The translations under genes and the position numbers were made by a program. Source: Flavobacterium daemonense (lineage in GTDB: Bacteria; Bacteroidota; Bacteroidia; Flavobacteriales; Flavobacteriaceae). Taken from it: a stretch of DNA of 64,000 nucleotides. The notes beneath the pieces are model-generated. The model did no database searches, had not been told where the DNA came from, and was given only the letters and a program-made list of their open reading frames with translations. Positions 54,594 to 63,794 of this stretch are shown one piece after another. The stretch lies in the NCBI RefSeq assembly GCF_007341385.1, contig NZ_VJYD01000011.1, positions 1 through 64,000 on the forward strand, given 5' to 3'. The number at the start of each line of letters is the position of its first letter. Within the stretch, counting starts at the first letter, position 1.

Positions 54594-55724
54594 TTATTTC
54601 ACACTCACTACTAACGGACTTTTTAATTCTTTAGAAAAATTGTTCAAATATTCAAACCACTGAACTTCATTTGTAATTTTACCAGCTTTATCCCAAGCCG
54701 CGCCGGTATAATATACAATCGCTCCATTATTGTTTGTTTCTGTTATGGCTAACAATTGCTTATTATCTACCAGCGTATTCTTAACAGGAGTTGTCAAAAT
54801 AGCACCAACGCCAGTCGTTCCATCTTCGCCATGAGTAGGTTCCCAATATCCTATAACACCTTCTTTTTCATTTAACGAAATAGCACCTGCTCCCTGCCTT
54901 TTGATTATTCCAACAACAACCGGCAATGCTTTACTATCTGAATAAGTGTAAACATTTTCTATCTTATTAAGTTGTGAACCTGCGTCTAGTGAAATAGTTC
55001 GAATGCAGGAAACTTTAATTCCGGATGCATCCCAGGTGTCATATTCCAATTTGAAAGTAGAGCGCAAAGGACCATTATCCAATATTTTCCAACGATGATA
55101 ATTGGCAGAATAACGTATGGTATCATTAACATAAGGAGCCATATTTCCTGCGCCTAATGAAAACCCAACATGATAATAATCCATTCCATCTCCGTGATCA
55201 ATATGATACTCTCTTAATTTATATCGTTCATTGATAACCATTTTATCGGTACGTTTTACCCAAATGTCTAATCCATAAGCATTATCTTTTTCTTTTTCAA
55301 GTGCTTTACCATAGGCTCTAAAAGCAATTTTATCATTCTCCCAGGCAAAATCATCCATTCTTTCAGGAACAAAACGGGCAAAAGTTTTGGTTTGAAATAC
55401 TATTGGTTTCCCTTTTTGAATAGAAAGACGAAGTGTCCCTCTGGCTTTAACACTTACTTGCAACAATAAATTTTGAATCCCCGGAAGTCCTTGGTGTTCC
55501 AATTGATAAGGAACCTGTTTTTTGGTTGATGCATTGATCACAACAAAATTGGTCGTGTCTATTTGCGGGTAATGTGCCAAAATGGTTTCCCATTTGACAG
55601 CAACAACAGCTTCACTTCTGTTTAAATCCGAATTGTTCTGGATTTCAATTATTCCTTTTGTTTGGGACAAAAGCATTAAGGGTAAAAAAAGGAAGTATAA
55701 ATAAATCCGTTTAGTGTATTTCAT
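54594..55724 (-). CDS. DUF4861 family exported protein
   Basis: 376 residues with a signal peptide (to about residue 20). A beta-rich protein: IEIQNNSDLNRSEAVVAVKW, HIDHGDGMDYYHVGFSLGAG and GYWEPTHGEDGTTGVGA are typical of DUF4861, found in PULs for uronate-bearing polymers. The biochemical role is not established for the family; conserved His/Asp/Glu residues would suit an enzyme or sugar-binding site. It is on the same strand as the GDSL gene upstream, with 196 bp and a terminator between. Confidence 0.8.
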   Translation of the reverse strand: MKYTKRIYLYFLFLPLMLLSQTKGIIEIQNNSDLNRSEAVVAVKWETILAHYPQIDTTNFVVINASTKKQVPYQLEHQGLPGIQNLLLQVSVKARGTLRLSIQKGKPIVFQTKTFARFVPERMDDFAWENDKIAFRAYGKALEKEKDNAYGLDIWVKRTDKMVINERYKLREYHIDHGDGMDYYHVGFSLGAGNMAPYVNDTIRYSANYHRWKILDNGPLRSTFKLEYDTWDASGIKVSCIRTISLDAGSQLNKIENVYTYSDSKALPVVVGIIKRQGAGAISLNEKEGVIGYWEPTHGEDGTTGVGAILTTPVKNTLVDNKQLLAITETNNNGAIVYYTGAAWDKAGKITNEVQWFEYLNNFSKELKSPLVVSVK

Positions 55725-55846
55725 TTTGATCAGTTTTTATATTTTTTTTAAAATTTGTATTAGCTTTTTTTTGATTTTATTGGTAATATTTCCGTTAAAA
55801 AAAATCAGATTTACCTCAAAATTTTTCAACTCATTTATAATTTTAA

Positions 55847-55870
55847 AAAAAGCCACCATTACAGTGGCTC
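55847..55870. terminator. Terminator after the GDSL gene at 55921
   Basis: AGCCAC (55851-55856) and GTGGCT (55864-55869) form a 6-bp stem with a 7-base loop, followed on the minus strand by seven T's. Confidence 0.7.
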
Positions 55871-55920
55871 CTTACCACTAAAAAAAAAACAAACTAATAT
55901 TTATGTTGAACTATTGCACT

Positions 55921-56880
55921 TTAGCGTTTGATAATCATTTGTATCTGATTTTTGATATCCGTACATTGTCTTTCGGCTTCAGATAAAGGAAATCCAACGT
56001 TCATTCCTGGTCTCTTATGCCCGATTGAACTTAAATAGGAATCTTTCTTGATTGCTTGTTCTTTTTCTACTAGCTGAAAAATAGATTCGCCGTTTTTATA
56101 CCTAGATAAAACATCTTTCATATCTACCGCATTTGCAACTTTTGTTTCACCTAAACCCAAAAGAATATTTTTTGCTATAATAAAATGTCCAAGATTATCA
56201 GGGTGTATACCATCTGCCGCAAACTCAAATGTTGAATCTTTAAGGCGTTGATCTTCTAGATATTTTTTCATTGGCCAATGAACATCAATCACACTCCAAT
56301 CACTTGTATAGCGACGGCTGATCAGCCAGTCTGAATATACATCAAGCACATTGGCGTAAGCACTTCCTTTTCGTTCATCATATATTGGAGGCGTAATATG
56401 AATTATCGAAGCGCCCGATTTTATTACCTCCTCATGCAACCAGTTGATTCCTTCACAGAACTTCTGAAATCTTTCATTGTCAAAAGGCAGGTAAATGCCA
56501 TCATTCATGCCGTAACAGGCAAGTACCAAATCAGGTTTTAGTTTTTTTAGAACACGATCAAGGCGCTCATGCAAGTCTGGTCGAGGAAATTTACCATCTG
56601 CATGATTAGGCTCAGACAAACCCGAAACAGTTTCGCTAGGCAAACCCACATTAATTATTTCAAAATGTCTTTCTGGATATTGCAGACGCAGGTAAGCATC
56701 TATACACGACACATAATACCCGGCATAAGTAATACTATTTCCTAAAACAACAATTTTCTTTGAGTTTGCCGGAATACTATAAGGTTGCGCAAAAGATTGA
56801 TTTTGAAGTCCCAGAAAAGAAATTATTACTAAAAGAAAAGTTTTCATATTATTAGGAATATAGGTTTTCATTAAATTCAT
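55921..56880 (-). CDS. Exported SGNH/GDSL hydrolase
   Basis: 319 residues. The signal peptide probably begins at the internal Met at 56847 (MKTFLLVIISFLGL, then QSFAQ), so that may be the true start. Motifs: Ser in VVLGNSITYAG, Gly in NVGLPSETVSG, Asn in CYGMNDGIY, Asp/His in AADGIHPDNLGHF. It is shorter than the tandem pair at 41-44 kb, lacking their C-terminal domain. Probably a sugar acyl-esterase. Confidence 0.9.
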   Translation of the reverse strand: MNLMKTYIPNNMKTFLLVIISFLGLQNQSFAQPYSIPANSKKIVVLGNSITYAGYYVSCIDAYLRLQYPERHFEIINVGLPSETVSGLSEPNHADGKFPRPDLHERLDRVLKKLKPDLVLACYGMNDGIYLPFDNERFQKFCEGINWLHEEVIKSGASIIHITPPIYDERKGSAYANVLDVYSDWLISRRYTSDWSVIDVHWPMKKYLEDQRLKDSTFEFAADGIHPDNLGHFIIAKNILLGLGETKVANAVDMKDVLSRYKNGESIFQLVEKEQAIKKDSYLSSIGHKRPGMNVGFPLSEAERQCTDIKNQIQMIIKR

Positions 56881-57619
56881 ACATTTTTTAAAAATATAAA
56901 AGTAGAATACGTGAAGTATTTTAATTAATTGAATATTGTCCTTGTTTAATCAATAATTATCTGATGTTACAATAACATGATTTATTGGGCTCCCGTTTCA
57001 TCAACGGTTACTATTCTGTTTCTTAAAGCAATTCTAACATTGATTTTCTTTTAGAGAACGATTTCAAATTTATTGCTATTGAAGATCCCAGAGGAGGATA
57101 TTCTTCCCTTCTTTGGTTAAAATCCTCCATTTTTTTCTAGGTCCTAAAAAGAAATAAGCTATTTCTTAAAGCAATAAAAAAACAGTTTATAAAAGTTTAG
57201 TAAAGAGATTGTAAATAACTGACGTATCTCATATTTCGTCTTTTTAAGAAAAATACACAAAGGCAATAAACACTTAATTAAGGATAATTTTGCATTATAA
57301 TTGAACTCAGCATTTTAATAATTTTATTCTTGAAATTAAATCAAAATGCGGGGCCTGAAATATTGTATTAAGCAAACTTAAAATGGTTATTTTTTAATCG
57401 ATAGTTTATTATTTTTTTTGCCATAAATTTCAAATAAAACAATCGAAACTTAAAAGTATTGTCCCGCATCTGATTTGATAAGGTCCCGAATTTTTAAAAA
57501 AAATCTAATTAATATACAACGAAAAGAAAACCAATTCAGCAGAGAATAGGTATTGTATTCGTACATACCTTTTAAGCAATTCAAAATAGAAGTAAGATCC
57601 ATAGTAAAATCCAAGACTA
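56881..57619. other. Long intergenic region with a degenerate copy of the PUL control element
   Basis: 739 AT-rich bases between divergent genes. GAGAACGATTTC at 57054-57065 matches the PUL palindrome at 10 of 12 positions, and CCC-initiated repeats at 57087 and 57106 resemble the direct repeat, but at 19 bp. It may be a decayed or weaker control site for the gene at 56880. No gene seen. Confidence 0.35.
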
Positions 57620-58189
57620 ATGACAATAGGAATTATAGGAGTATGTAGTGCAACATTGAATTTCGCCACCAGAGCTATTGAATACGGACATGAAGTACTA
57701 ATTAGCCACTACCGAAACAATGAGTCTATGAGGGCAACAGTACAAGAAATGGGATGCAACGTAAAATTTGTCAGTAAAGAAAAAGCCGCAAAAGCCAAGA
57801 TAATTATATTGTTTGTTCCCTTTGAAGAAATCGATTCTTTTATGTCTGATTTGCCAGATATGACAGGCAAAATATTAATTCATACAAACAATTCAATTTT
57901 CAGTATGGAATGCCTTCAATTTGAATTAAGAACAAAACTCTCTAGTGAAATAATAGCTCGCTTATTGCCAAAAGCCTATTCGTTAAAAATACTTACAATA
58001 TTAAATCCTAATCTAATTTCACCAGTTACTATAAATGCAAACGAAATATTTTATCTGACAACAAACCAGAAAATAAAAAAGAAGGTTGACGAATTTTTAG
58101 AAACTTTAAATTTTTCACCTTATGATTTTGAAGAAATATGTCGAATAAATGCCTCTAATGAAGTTGTTAATGAATTCGAACTAACTTGA
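57620..58189 (+). CDS. NADP-binding (F420-dependent-oxidoreductase-like) protein
   Basis: 189 residues. The N-terminal Rossmann fold (MTIGIIGVCSATLNFATRAIEYGHEV, split here for length: MTIGIIGVCSATLNF then ATRAIEYGHEVLISHYR) has a degenerate dinucleotide loop, where IGxGxxG would be expected. ILFVPFEEIDSF matches the second half of the fold. It looks like an NADP oxidoreductase, coenzyme-F420-dependent type; whether it still binds a nucleotide is doubtful. It is isolated and not obviously part of the PUL. Confidence 0.6.
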   Translation: MTIGIIGVCSATLNFATRAIEYGHEVLISHYRNNESMRATVQEMGCNVKFVSKEKAAKAKIIILFVPFEEIDSFMSDLPDMTGKILIHTNNSIFSMECLQFELRTKLSSEIIARLLPKAYSLKILTILNPNLISPVTINANEIFYLTTNQKIKKKVDEFLETLNFSPYDFEEICRINASNEVVNEFELT

Positions 58190-58394
58190 TTTTTTTTTAC
58201 ATCCGTTATGTTGATTGCACTTTGACTTTGTATTTTTGATTTTTAAGAAAAAACAATAATTCTGTTCTTCTTTCCTTTAAAAATTTTCAAAAAATGCAGG
58301 AACAACAATATTAATATTAAAACCACAAACATTAAAAATTAATCCTTTTTTACAATTCTGGCAATTTCTTTTACTAAATTTTAAATCCCAAACT

Positions 58395-59483
58395 ATGACT
58401 GTTTTTTTTAAACACACTTTTTATCTATTTTTTGTATTCACTAGTCTGAAGAGTTTCGGTCAGTTACTTATTAAACCTAATGATAAAAAAATCACCTATA
58501 TGGGAAGAGTAGAAACGAGCAAAGATGCAGCTGTTTTTTACTGGCCTGGAACTTCGGCGACAATAAATTTTACTGGTACAAACATTAAGGCAACCATGAA
58601 GTCGAGCAAAGAAAAAGGCTATTTTTATGCTATTATAGATAATGATGCTACAAAAGCTCTTAAGTTTGAATCAGACAGTATAAAAAAAGATATTTTGCTC
58701 GCAGAAAATCTTTCTAAAGGGAAACATTCACTGCAATTATATAAACTTTCCAACAGCACCTCTGCTAATATTTTTTATGGTTTCGAAATTGGCGGAAAAG
58801 CAAAATTGTTCAAACCTTCGGTACTGCCTAAACGAAAAATAGAATTCTATGGAAATTCTATTACTGCTGGTCATGGAGTCGATGTCCCACAGGGAATGAA
58901 TGATTCTGGGAAACCTGAGCTTTTCAACAACTATTACACCTACGCAGCGTTAACTGCAAGGCACTTTAATGCACAATCATCCATCATTGCCAGAAGCGGT
59001 ATCGGCATCATGCTCAGCTGGTTTCCGGAAATAATGTCCGAAATCTATGATCGTACTGATCCTTTTGACCCTTCAAAAAAATGGAATTTTAATAACTACA
59101 CCCCTGATGTAGTGGTGATTAATCTGTTTCAAAATGATTCCTGGCTGATCAACAAACCTGAACATCAAGAATTTAAACAGAGGTTTGGCACAACAAAGCC
59201 TACAGAAGATTTTATCATAAAATCATATCAGAATTTCGTTGCGAGTATCCGCGCCAAATACCCAAAAGCTTATATTATCTGTGCTTTAGGAAATATGGAT
59301 GCCACTCAGCCAGGTTCGAAATGGCCTGGATATATACAGCAGGCTGTAGCTGGATTGAAAGATGAAAAAATTCATACTGTCTTCTTTCCTTACAAAAATA
59401 GATCAGGGCATCCAAATAGAGAAGAGCAACAGTCCATGGCTGATCAATTAATCCTTTTTATTGACAAAACTGTTAAGTGGTAG
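58395..59483 (+). CDS. CE2-like SGNH carbohydrate esterase
   Basis: 362 residues with a signal peptide (to about residue 22; LKSFGQ). The N-terminal jelly-roll (about 25-140; YMGRVETSKDAAVFYWPG) plus a GDSL core is the two-domain layout of CE2 acetyl-xylan/acetyl-sugar esterases. Nucleophile Ser in EFYGNSITAGHGVD, Asn in VINLFQNDSW, and a C-terminal His in NRSGHPNREEQQSM. It deacetylates sugar 6-O or similar positions in the periplasm. It lies on the plus strand, with its own start region. Confidence 0.88.
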   Translation: MTVFFKHTFYLFFVFTSLKSFGQLLIKPNDKKITYMGRVETSKDAAVFYWPGTSATINFTGTNIKATMKSSKEKGYFYAIIDNDATKALKFESDSIKKDILLAENLSKGKHSLQLYKLSNSTSANIFYGFEIGGKAKLFKPSVLPKRKIEFYGNSITAGHGVDVPQGMNDSGKPELFNNYYTYAALTARHFNAQSSIIARSGIGIMLSWFPEIMSEIYDRTDPFDPSKKWNFNNYTPDVVVINLFQNDSWLINKPEHQEFKQRFGTTKPTEDFIIKSYQNFVASIRAKYPKAYIICALGNMDATQPGSKWPGYIQQAVAGLKDEKIHTVFFPYKNRSGHPNREEQQSMADQLILFIDKTVKW

Positions 59484-59545
59484 AAAAACCGAAAATCTGA
59501 AACAAAAAACTAAGCAAAATAGAAGTATTTGACTTTACTGCTAAT

Positions 59546-59908
59546 TTAAAAAACACTTATTAAATTAAATGTCGGCGCAGCATGTAAACGATGAGCTGTA
59601 AAAACAATTTTAAATAATAAAGATTTATTAAAGTCAAGTATTTTCAATTGCTGGTGATCAATCTTCCACTCAATCCATTCTGAGCTTTGACCTTTTACTG
59701 TTGCCAACAAAATATCTGATGCTGCTTTGTCATTAATGTTTGCTTTATCTTTTCTATTATCTGGCAAACAATAAATTACGCACATCAAATTTTCAGAATC
59801 GATAACATTATCAGGAATTTTTACTCGATAAACAGCATAGTCAAAATGATTGATTTCATTTAAATCAAATTCTAAAAAAATCTCTTTGTAAATTTCTCCT
59901 TTTTTCAC
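59546..59908 (-). pseudogene. Fragment of a DNRLRE/CBM96-like domain
   Basis: 120 residues from a GTG, with no signal peptide. The frame reaches only eight codons farther upstream before a stop. LKVKKGEIYKEIFLEFDLNEI, then YAVYRVKIP and SEWIEWKI follow the pattern of the DNRLRE/CBM96 domains in the giant PL8 protein (LKFDLNNI, AKLKL, VEWDITNQ). It is likely the end of a lost surface lyase or glycosidase. It could instead be a small free-standing binding protein, but the missing export signal argues against that. Confidence 0.5.
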
Positions 59909-59973
59909 TTTCAGATTTTTATCTGTTAAAAATTAATTGCTACATTTTCCTTATCCAATAAATACTATTTAGC

Positions 59974-60026
59974 AAACAAGTGATTGAGAATAGAATTACT
60001 ACTATTCAGCAATCACTTGTTTTTTT
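59974..60026. terminator. Hairpin terminator between the CE2-like and FAH genes
   Basis: A 13-bp stem (59974-59986 with 60010-60022) encloses a second 6-bp stem (GAATAG/CTATTC) and ends in a run of seven T's on the plus strand. It can serve the plus-strand CE2 gene; on the minus strand it lies about 80 bp after the FAH stop, with a poorer T run. Confidence 0.7.
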
Positions 60027-60107
60027 ACGTTTTAAAAATATGATCTGCGCCTTTTCTTCAATGCAAAAAATATTTTCTCCAGACGTACAGATCAAACCTA
60101 AGTTCTA

Positions 60108-60959
60108 CTATTTATACGCAACTGCAGTTTGCGTACTGCTTCCCAAACCGTCCATACCTAATTCGATGACATCTCCCGGTTTGATATAAATAGGATCAGG
60201 CTTAATTCCCAAACCAACTCCTGGAGGTGTCCCTGTACTGATGATATCGCCAGGAAGCAATGTCATGAATTGGCTTAAATAATGTACTAAAAATGGGATT
60301 TTGAAAACTAGATTTGAAGTATTGCTGTTTTGAAATTTCTTTCCATTTACCTTCAGCCACATTGGGATATTATTGACATCTTTAATTTCATCTTGCGTTG
60401 CCAAAAACGGTCCAAGCGGTGCAAATGTATCACAGCCTTTTCCTTTTGCCCATTGTCCGCCGCGTTCGATCTGAAAACCTCTTTCGCTGTAATCGTTTAG
60501 CAAAGCATAACCCGCAACATAGTCTAATGCTTCAGATTCTTCTACATAACTTGCTTTTTTGCCAACCACAAATGCAAGCTCAATTTCCCAATCAGTCTTT
60601 TCACTATTTTTCGGAATAATCAAGTCATCATTTGGTCCGCATAATGACGTAGTCGATTTAAAAAAGATAATCGGCTCTGTCGGAATCGGCGCATTAGTTT
60701 CGACGCAATGATCTACATAATTCAATCCGATACATATTATTTTTGAAGGTCTTGCAACCGGAGAACCTAAACGCACATCAGCACCAACTTCAGGCAAAGC
60801 AGGATTGCGACCTAAAACTCTTCTCAACATCGCCAATCCGTCTTCTTCAAAAAAAGCTTCGTTGTAATCTGTTACTATTGACGATACATCATACCTTTTT
60901 TCTCCTATTAAAATACCTGGTTTCTCTTTTCCCGGTTCTCCAAATCGTATTAGTTTCAT
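60108..60959 (-). CDS. Fumarylacetoacetate hydrolase family protein, probable 2,4-diketo-3-deoxy-L-fuconate hydrolase
   Basis: 283 residues, full FAH fold. CIGLNYVDHCVETNAPIP opens the catalytic domain; the metal-binding Glu pair and Asp are in TDWEIELAFV and the VAGYALLNDYSER region; GQWAKGKGCDTFAPLGPFL and ISTGTPPGVG finish it. In L-fucose and L-rhamnose oxidation (Xanthomonas, Sphingomonas LRA6) an enzyme of this family splits the diketo-deoxy acid into pyruvate and L-lactate. The operon with lutABC and an SDR makes that role likely here. Other FAH activities, such as ureidoglycolate lyase or homoprotocatechuate steps, have no supporting neighbours. It lies 81 bp after lutC. Confidence 0.82.
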   Translation of the reverse strand: MKLIRFGEPGKEKPGILIGEKRYDVSSIVTDYNEAFFEEDGLAMLRRVLGRNPALPEVGADVRLGSPVARPSKIICIGLNYVDHCVETNAPIPTEPIIFFKSTTSLCGPNDDLIIPKNSEKTDWEIELAFVVGKKASYVEESEALDYVAGYALLNDYSERGFQIERGGQWAKGKGCDTFAPLGPFLATQDEIKDVNNIPMWLKVNGKKFQNSNTSNLVFKIPFLVHYLSQFMTLLPGDIISTGTPPGVGLGIKPDPIYIKPGDVIELGMDGLGSSTQTAVAYK

Positions 60960-61040
60960 TTTATTTCCTTTATTATATTATACTTCTTCTAATTTATTCT
61001 AAATATGATGTTTCATTCAAAAAAACATCATTTTTATTCA

Positions 61041-61625
61041 TTATTCAATTACAAAAACCACAACACTTCTTGCACCGTGTGCTCCTATCACCAATGACTG
61101 CTCTATATCGGCCGTTTTTGAAGGTCCTGCGACAAATGCACCAAAACCTTCTTTTTCCACATCAATTTTTTGATACGCCTGATGAAGATTGCTTACAATA
61201 TTTTTTTTCTCCATTACTAAAATCAAATGCTGGCATATAAAAGGAATCAGCCTGTTTATCATTTGGCTTTCATAAATCCATACCGCACCATTTTCTGCTA
61301 CTCCAAGTGTACCTTTGACATAAGCCTTCTCTACTTTCTCTAAATCAAATACCGGCAACAAAGCAACATATTTATCAACATCACCAAGTGCCTCAATAGT
61401 ATTTACTATGAAATTTCCAGTCGTTTTATCGGTAGCCAATTTATCTTTTAGAACAGTTATATGCGAAATTAATTCCACTTTCCCGCCAATACTTTCCAAT
61501 ACCGTTTTAAACTGAATAAATGAATCTTCATAATGAATAGTTGATGCCAGGTCGATAACAGGAAGCTCAGCCAACTCAGGCTGATTCATTGCGATGGCAT
61601 TCAATATATTTTCTCTTGCACTCAT
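61041..61625 (-). CDS. lutC: L-lactate oxidation protein LutC (LUD domain)
   Basis: 194 residues of the LUD fold. The N-terminus SARENILNAIAMNQPE is typical; GTLGVAENGAVWIYESQM and the C-terminal GPSKTADIEQSLVIGAHGARSV are the signature. LutC works with LutA and LutB in oxidising L-lactate to pyruvate in the cytoplasm. It lies 15 bp after lutB. Confidence 0.9.
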   Translation of the reverse strand: MSARENILNAIAMNQPELAELPVIDLASTIHYEDSFIQFKTVLESIGGKVELISHITVLKDKLATDKTTGNFIVNTIEALGDVDKYVALLPVFDLEKVEKAYVKGTLGVAENGAVWIYESQMINRLIPFICQHLILVMEKKNIVSNLHQAYQKIDVEKEGFGAFVAGPSKTADIEQSLVIGAHGARSVVVFVIE

Positions 61626-61640
61626 ATTTCCAGTCAGCTA

Positions 61641-63008
61641 TTAATTTTTTCTGTTTTTTAAATACCAGTCATGAAATGAATCTTTTGGAGCAGAAGGCAT
61701 TTCTCTTTGCTTGAACCAAGGATTTAATTTATTGTTTACCATAAATGGAAAAAAATGAATGACCTTTCTCCCCGTCTTTCCCAGCAAACGATAGATCTTA
61801 GGATTCGAAAACACAAAACTCATTCCTTTCATGCTTATTTTTTTGCTTGCTGCCACATAGCCTTCTTCAACAATTACTTGTCTCCATTTCCATAATTGTT
61901 CGTGGATATTGATTTTTACCGGACAAACATTGCTGCAGCTCCCACATAGGGTTGATGCAAAAGGCAAATCAGCGTTGGCTTTCATGTCCAGATTTGGATT
62001 TAAAATAGAACCAATTGGTCCTGCAACAGCCGTATGATAACTATGTCCACCGCTTCGGCGATAGACAGGACAAGTGTTGAAACAAGCCGCACAGCGAATA
62101 CATTTCAGCGAATTTCTAAAATCTTCTCGTCCCAACTGTTTGCTTCGTCCGTTGTCTACAATCACGATATGCATTTCCTGATCAGGTCTTGGTTTCTGAA
62201 AATGACTTGAATATGTTGTAATTGGTTGTCCTGTAGCGCTTCTGGCCAATAATCTCAAAAAAACAGATAAATGGTCCGCTTTGGGAATCAATTTTTCAAA
62301 ACCCATACACGCAATATGCACAGGTGCTGTGTGAGCTCCCATATCAGCATTTCCTTCATTGGTACAAACAACAAAACCACCCGTTTCCGCGATGGCAAAA
62401 TTGACGCCTGTTATTGCCAATTGTGATTCTACAAACTTATTGCGCAAATGCTGTCTTGCAGCTTCAGTCAAATACTGCGGATCATTATTTCCTTTCTCAG
62501 TCTTTAGATGTTCGTGAAAAGTGGCACTTACATCTTCCTTTTTCAAATGAATTGCCGGCAAAACGATGTGACTTGGCGGTTCTTTTCGAAATTGCACAAT
62601 GCGTTCGCCCAAATCAGTGTCTACTACTTCTATGCCCTGGTGCTGTAAAAATTCATTTAAATGGCATTCCTCGGTAAGCATGCTTTTGCTTTTTACGATT
62701 TTCTGGATGCCATGTTTTAAGATAATTTCATAAATGATCTCATTATGTTCTTTGGCATCTGAAGCCCAGTGTACTTTTATACCGTTTGCTGCCGCTTTTT
62801 CTTCAAATTCTTTTAAATAATTCGAAAGATTAGAAAGCGTATTATTTTTAATTTGTGATGCCCATTCTCTTAATTGCTCCCATTCCGGCAAACCATGAGC
62901 TGCCTTGTCCCGCTTTTCACGAACAAACCACAGAGTATCGTCGTGCCAGTCGGTTCGAGGCTCGTCAGCTATAAATTTTTCCGCTAAATCAGCATGTTTT
63001 ACGGTCAT
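61641..63008 (-). CDS. lutB: L-lactate oxidation iron-sulfur protein LutB
   Basis: 455 residues. The N-terminal LUD domain (about 60-300) is followed by two [4Fe-4S] motifs, CIRCAACFNTCPVY and CGSCSNVCP (about 306-365), and a helical C-terminus. It passes electrons from L-lactate oxidation to the quinone pool together with LutA and LutC. The start lies 44 bp after lutA. Confidence 0.93.
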   Translation of the reverse strand: MTVKHADLAEKFIADEPRTDWHDDTLWFVREKRDKAAHGLPEWEQLREWASQIKNNTLSNLSNYLKEFEEKAAANGIKVHWASDAKEHNEIIYEIILKHGIQKIVKSKSMLTEECHLNEFLQHQGIEVVDTDLGERIVQFRKEPPSHIVLPAIHLKKEDVSATFHEHLKTEKGNNDPQYLTEAARQHLRNKFVESQLAITGVNFAIAETGGFVVCTNEGNADMGAHTAPVHIACMGFEKLIPKADHLSVFLRLLARSATGQPITTYSSHFQKPRPDQEMHIVIVDNGRSKQLGREDFRNSLKCIRCAACFNTCPVYRRSGGHSYHTAVAGPIGSILNPNLDMKANADLPFASTLCGSCSNVCPVKINIHEQLWKWRQVIVEEGYVAASKKISMKGMSFVFSNPKIYRLLGKTGRKVIHFFPFMVNNKLNPWFKQREMPSAPKDSFHDWYLKNRKN

Positions 63009-63052
63009 CCTTTTAAATTTATCTAATCTTTACTAAAGATTAATTTCATTTT

Positions 63053-63790
63053 TTATAACACCCGATTCAATATTTCAGCAATATGAATCGTTTTTATTTT
63101 GCTTCCTTGTCTCTTTAATATCCCTTCCAGATGCATTAGGCAGCTTGTATCTCCGCCTGTTATATAATCAACCTCATTATCTTCATGTTCTTTGACTCTA
63201 TCCTTTCCCATTTTTACGCTTACTGCTTCTTCGAACACGCAAAAAGTTCCTCCAAAACCACAGCATTCATCATTTCGTTTTGCTTTTTTCAGCTCAATTC
63301 CTGCAACCAATTTCAGCAATTGCTCAGGCTTCGAGAATTCAGGCAGCATTCTTTCGGTCATTGAAGAAAGATTCAATCCCCGTTGTCCGTGACAGCTGTT
63401 GTGCAGTCCTACTTTATGAGGAAAACTTGCCGGAATGCTTTTGACTTTCAGAATATCAGTCAAAAACTCTGTGAGTTCATAAATAGAATTCCGAATTTGA
63501 GATGCTTCTATACCATCTTCCTCATTGCTTAAATGTTCTTTTACATGCAAAACGCAACTCCCCGAAGGAGCAACGATGTAATCAAATCCAGAAAAATTTT
63601 TAATGAAGTTGATATCACAACCCTTGCTTAAAGCAGCAAAACCACTATTGGCCATCGGCTGTCCGCAACAGGTCTGTTCCAAAGGAAAACTTACATCACA
63701 GCCAAGTTTTTCTAACAACTGTAAAGTAGCTATGCCAACTTTGGGATAAAACTGGTCAATGTAGCAGGGTATGAATAAGGCAACCTTCAT
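63053..63790 (-). CDS. lutA: L-lactate oxidation protein LutA (CCG domain)
   Basis: 245 residues with two cysteine-rich CCG repeats, EQTCCGQPMANSG (about 40) and DECCGFGGTFCV (about 170), and NSCHGQRGL between them. Family members bind an iron-sulfur cluster in lactate and succinate:quinone-type enzymes. It begins 4 bp after the SDR stop, so the two are co-transcribed. Confidence 0.93.
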   Translation of the reverse strand: MKVALFIPCYIDQFYPKVGIATLQLLEKLGCDVSFPLEQTCCGQPMANSGFAALSKGCDINFIKNFSGFDYIVAPSGSCVLHVKEHLSNEEDGIEASQIRNSIYELTEFLTDILKVKSIPASFPHKVGLHNSCHGQRGLNLSSMTERMLPEFSKPEQLLKLVAGIELKKAKRNDECCGFGGTFCVFEEAVSVKMGKDRVKEHEDNEVDYITGGDTSCLMHLEGILKRQGSKIKTIHIAEILNRVL

Positions 63791-63794
63791 TAAA

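Noticed and set aside
57620..58189. True F420-dependent reductase
   Set aside because: The nucleotide loop is degenerate and nothing nearby suggests F420 use; only the fold is supported.
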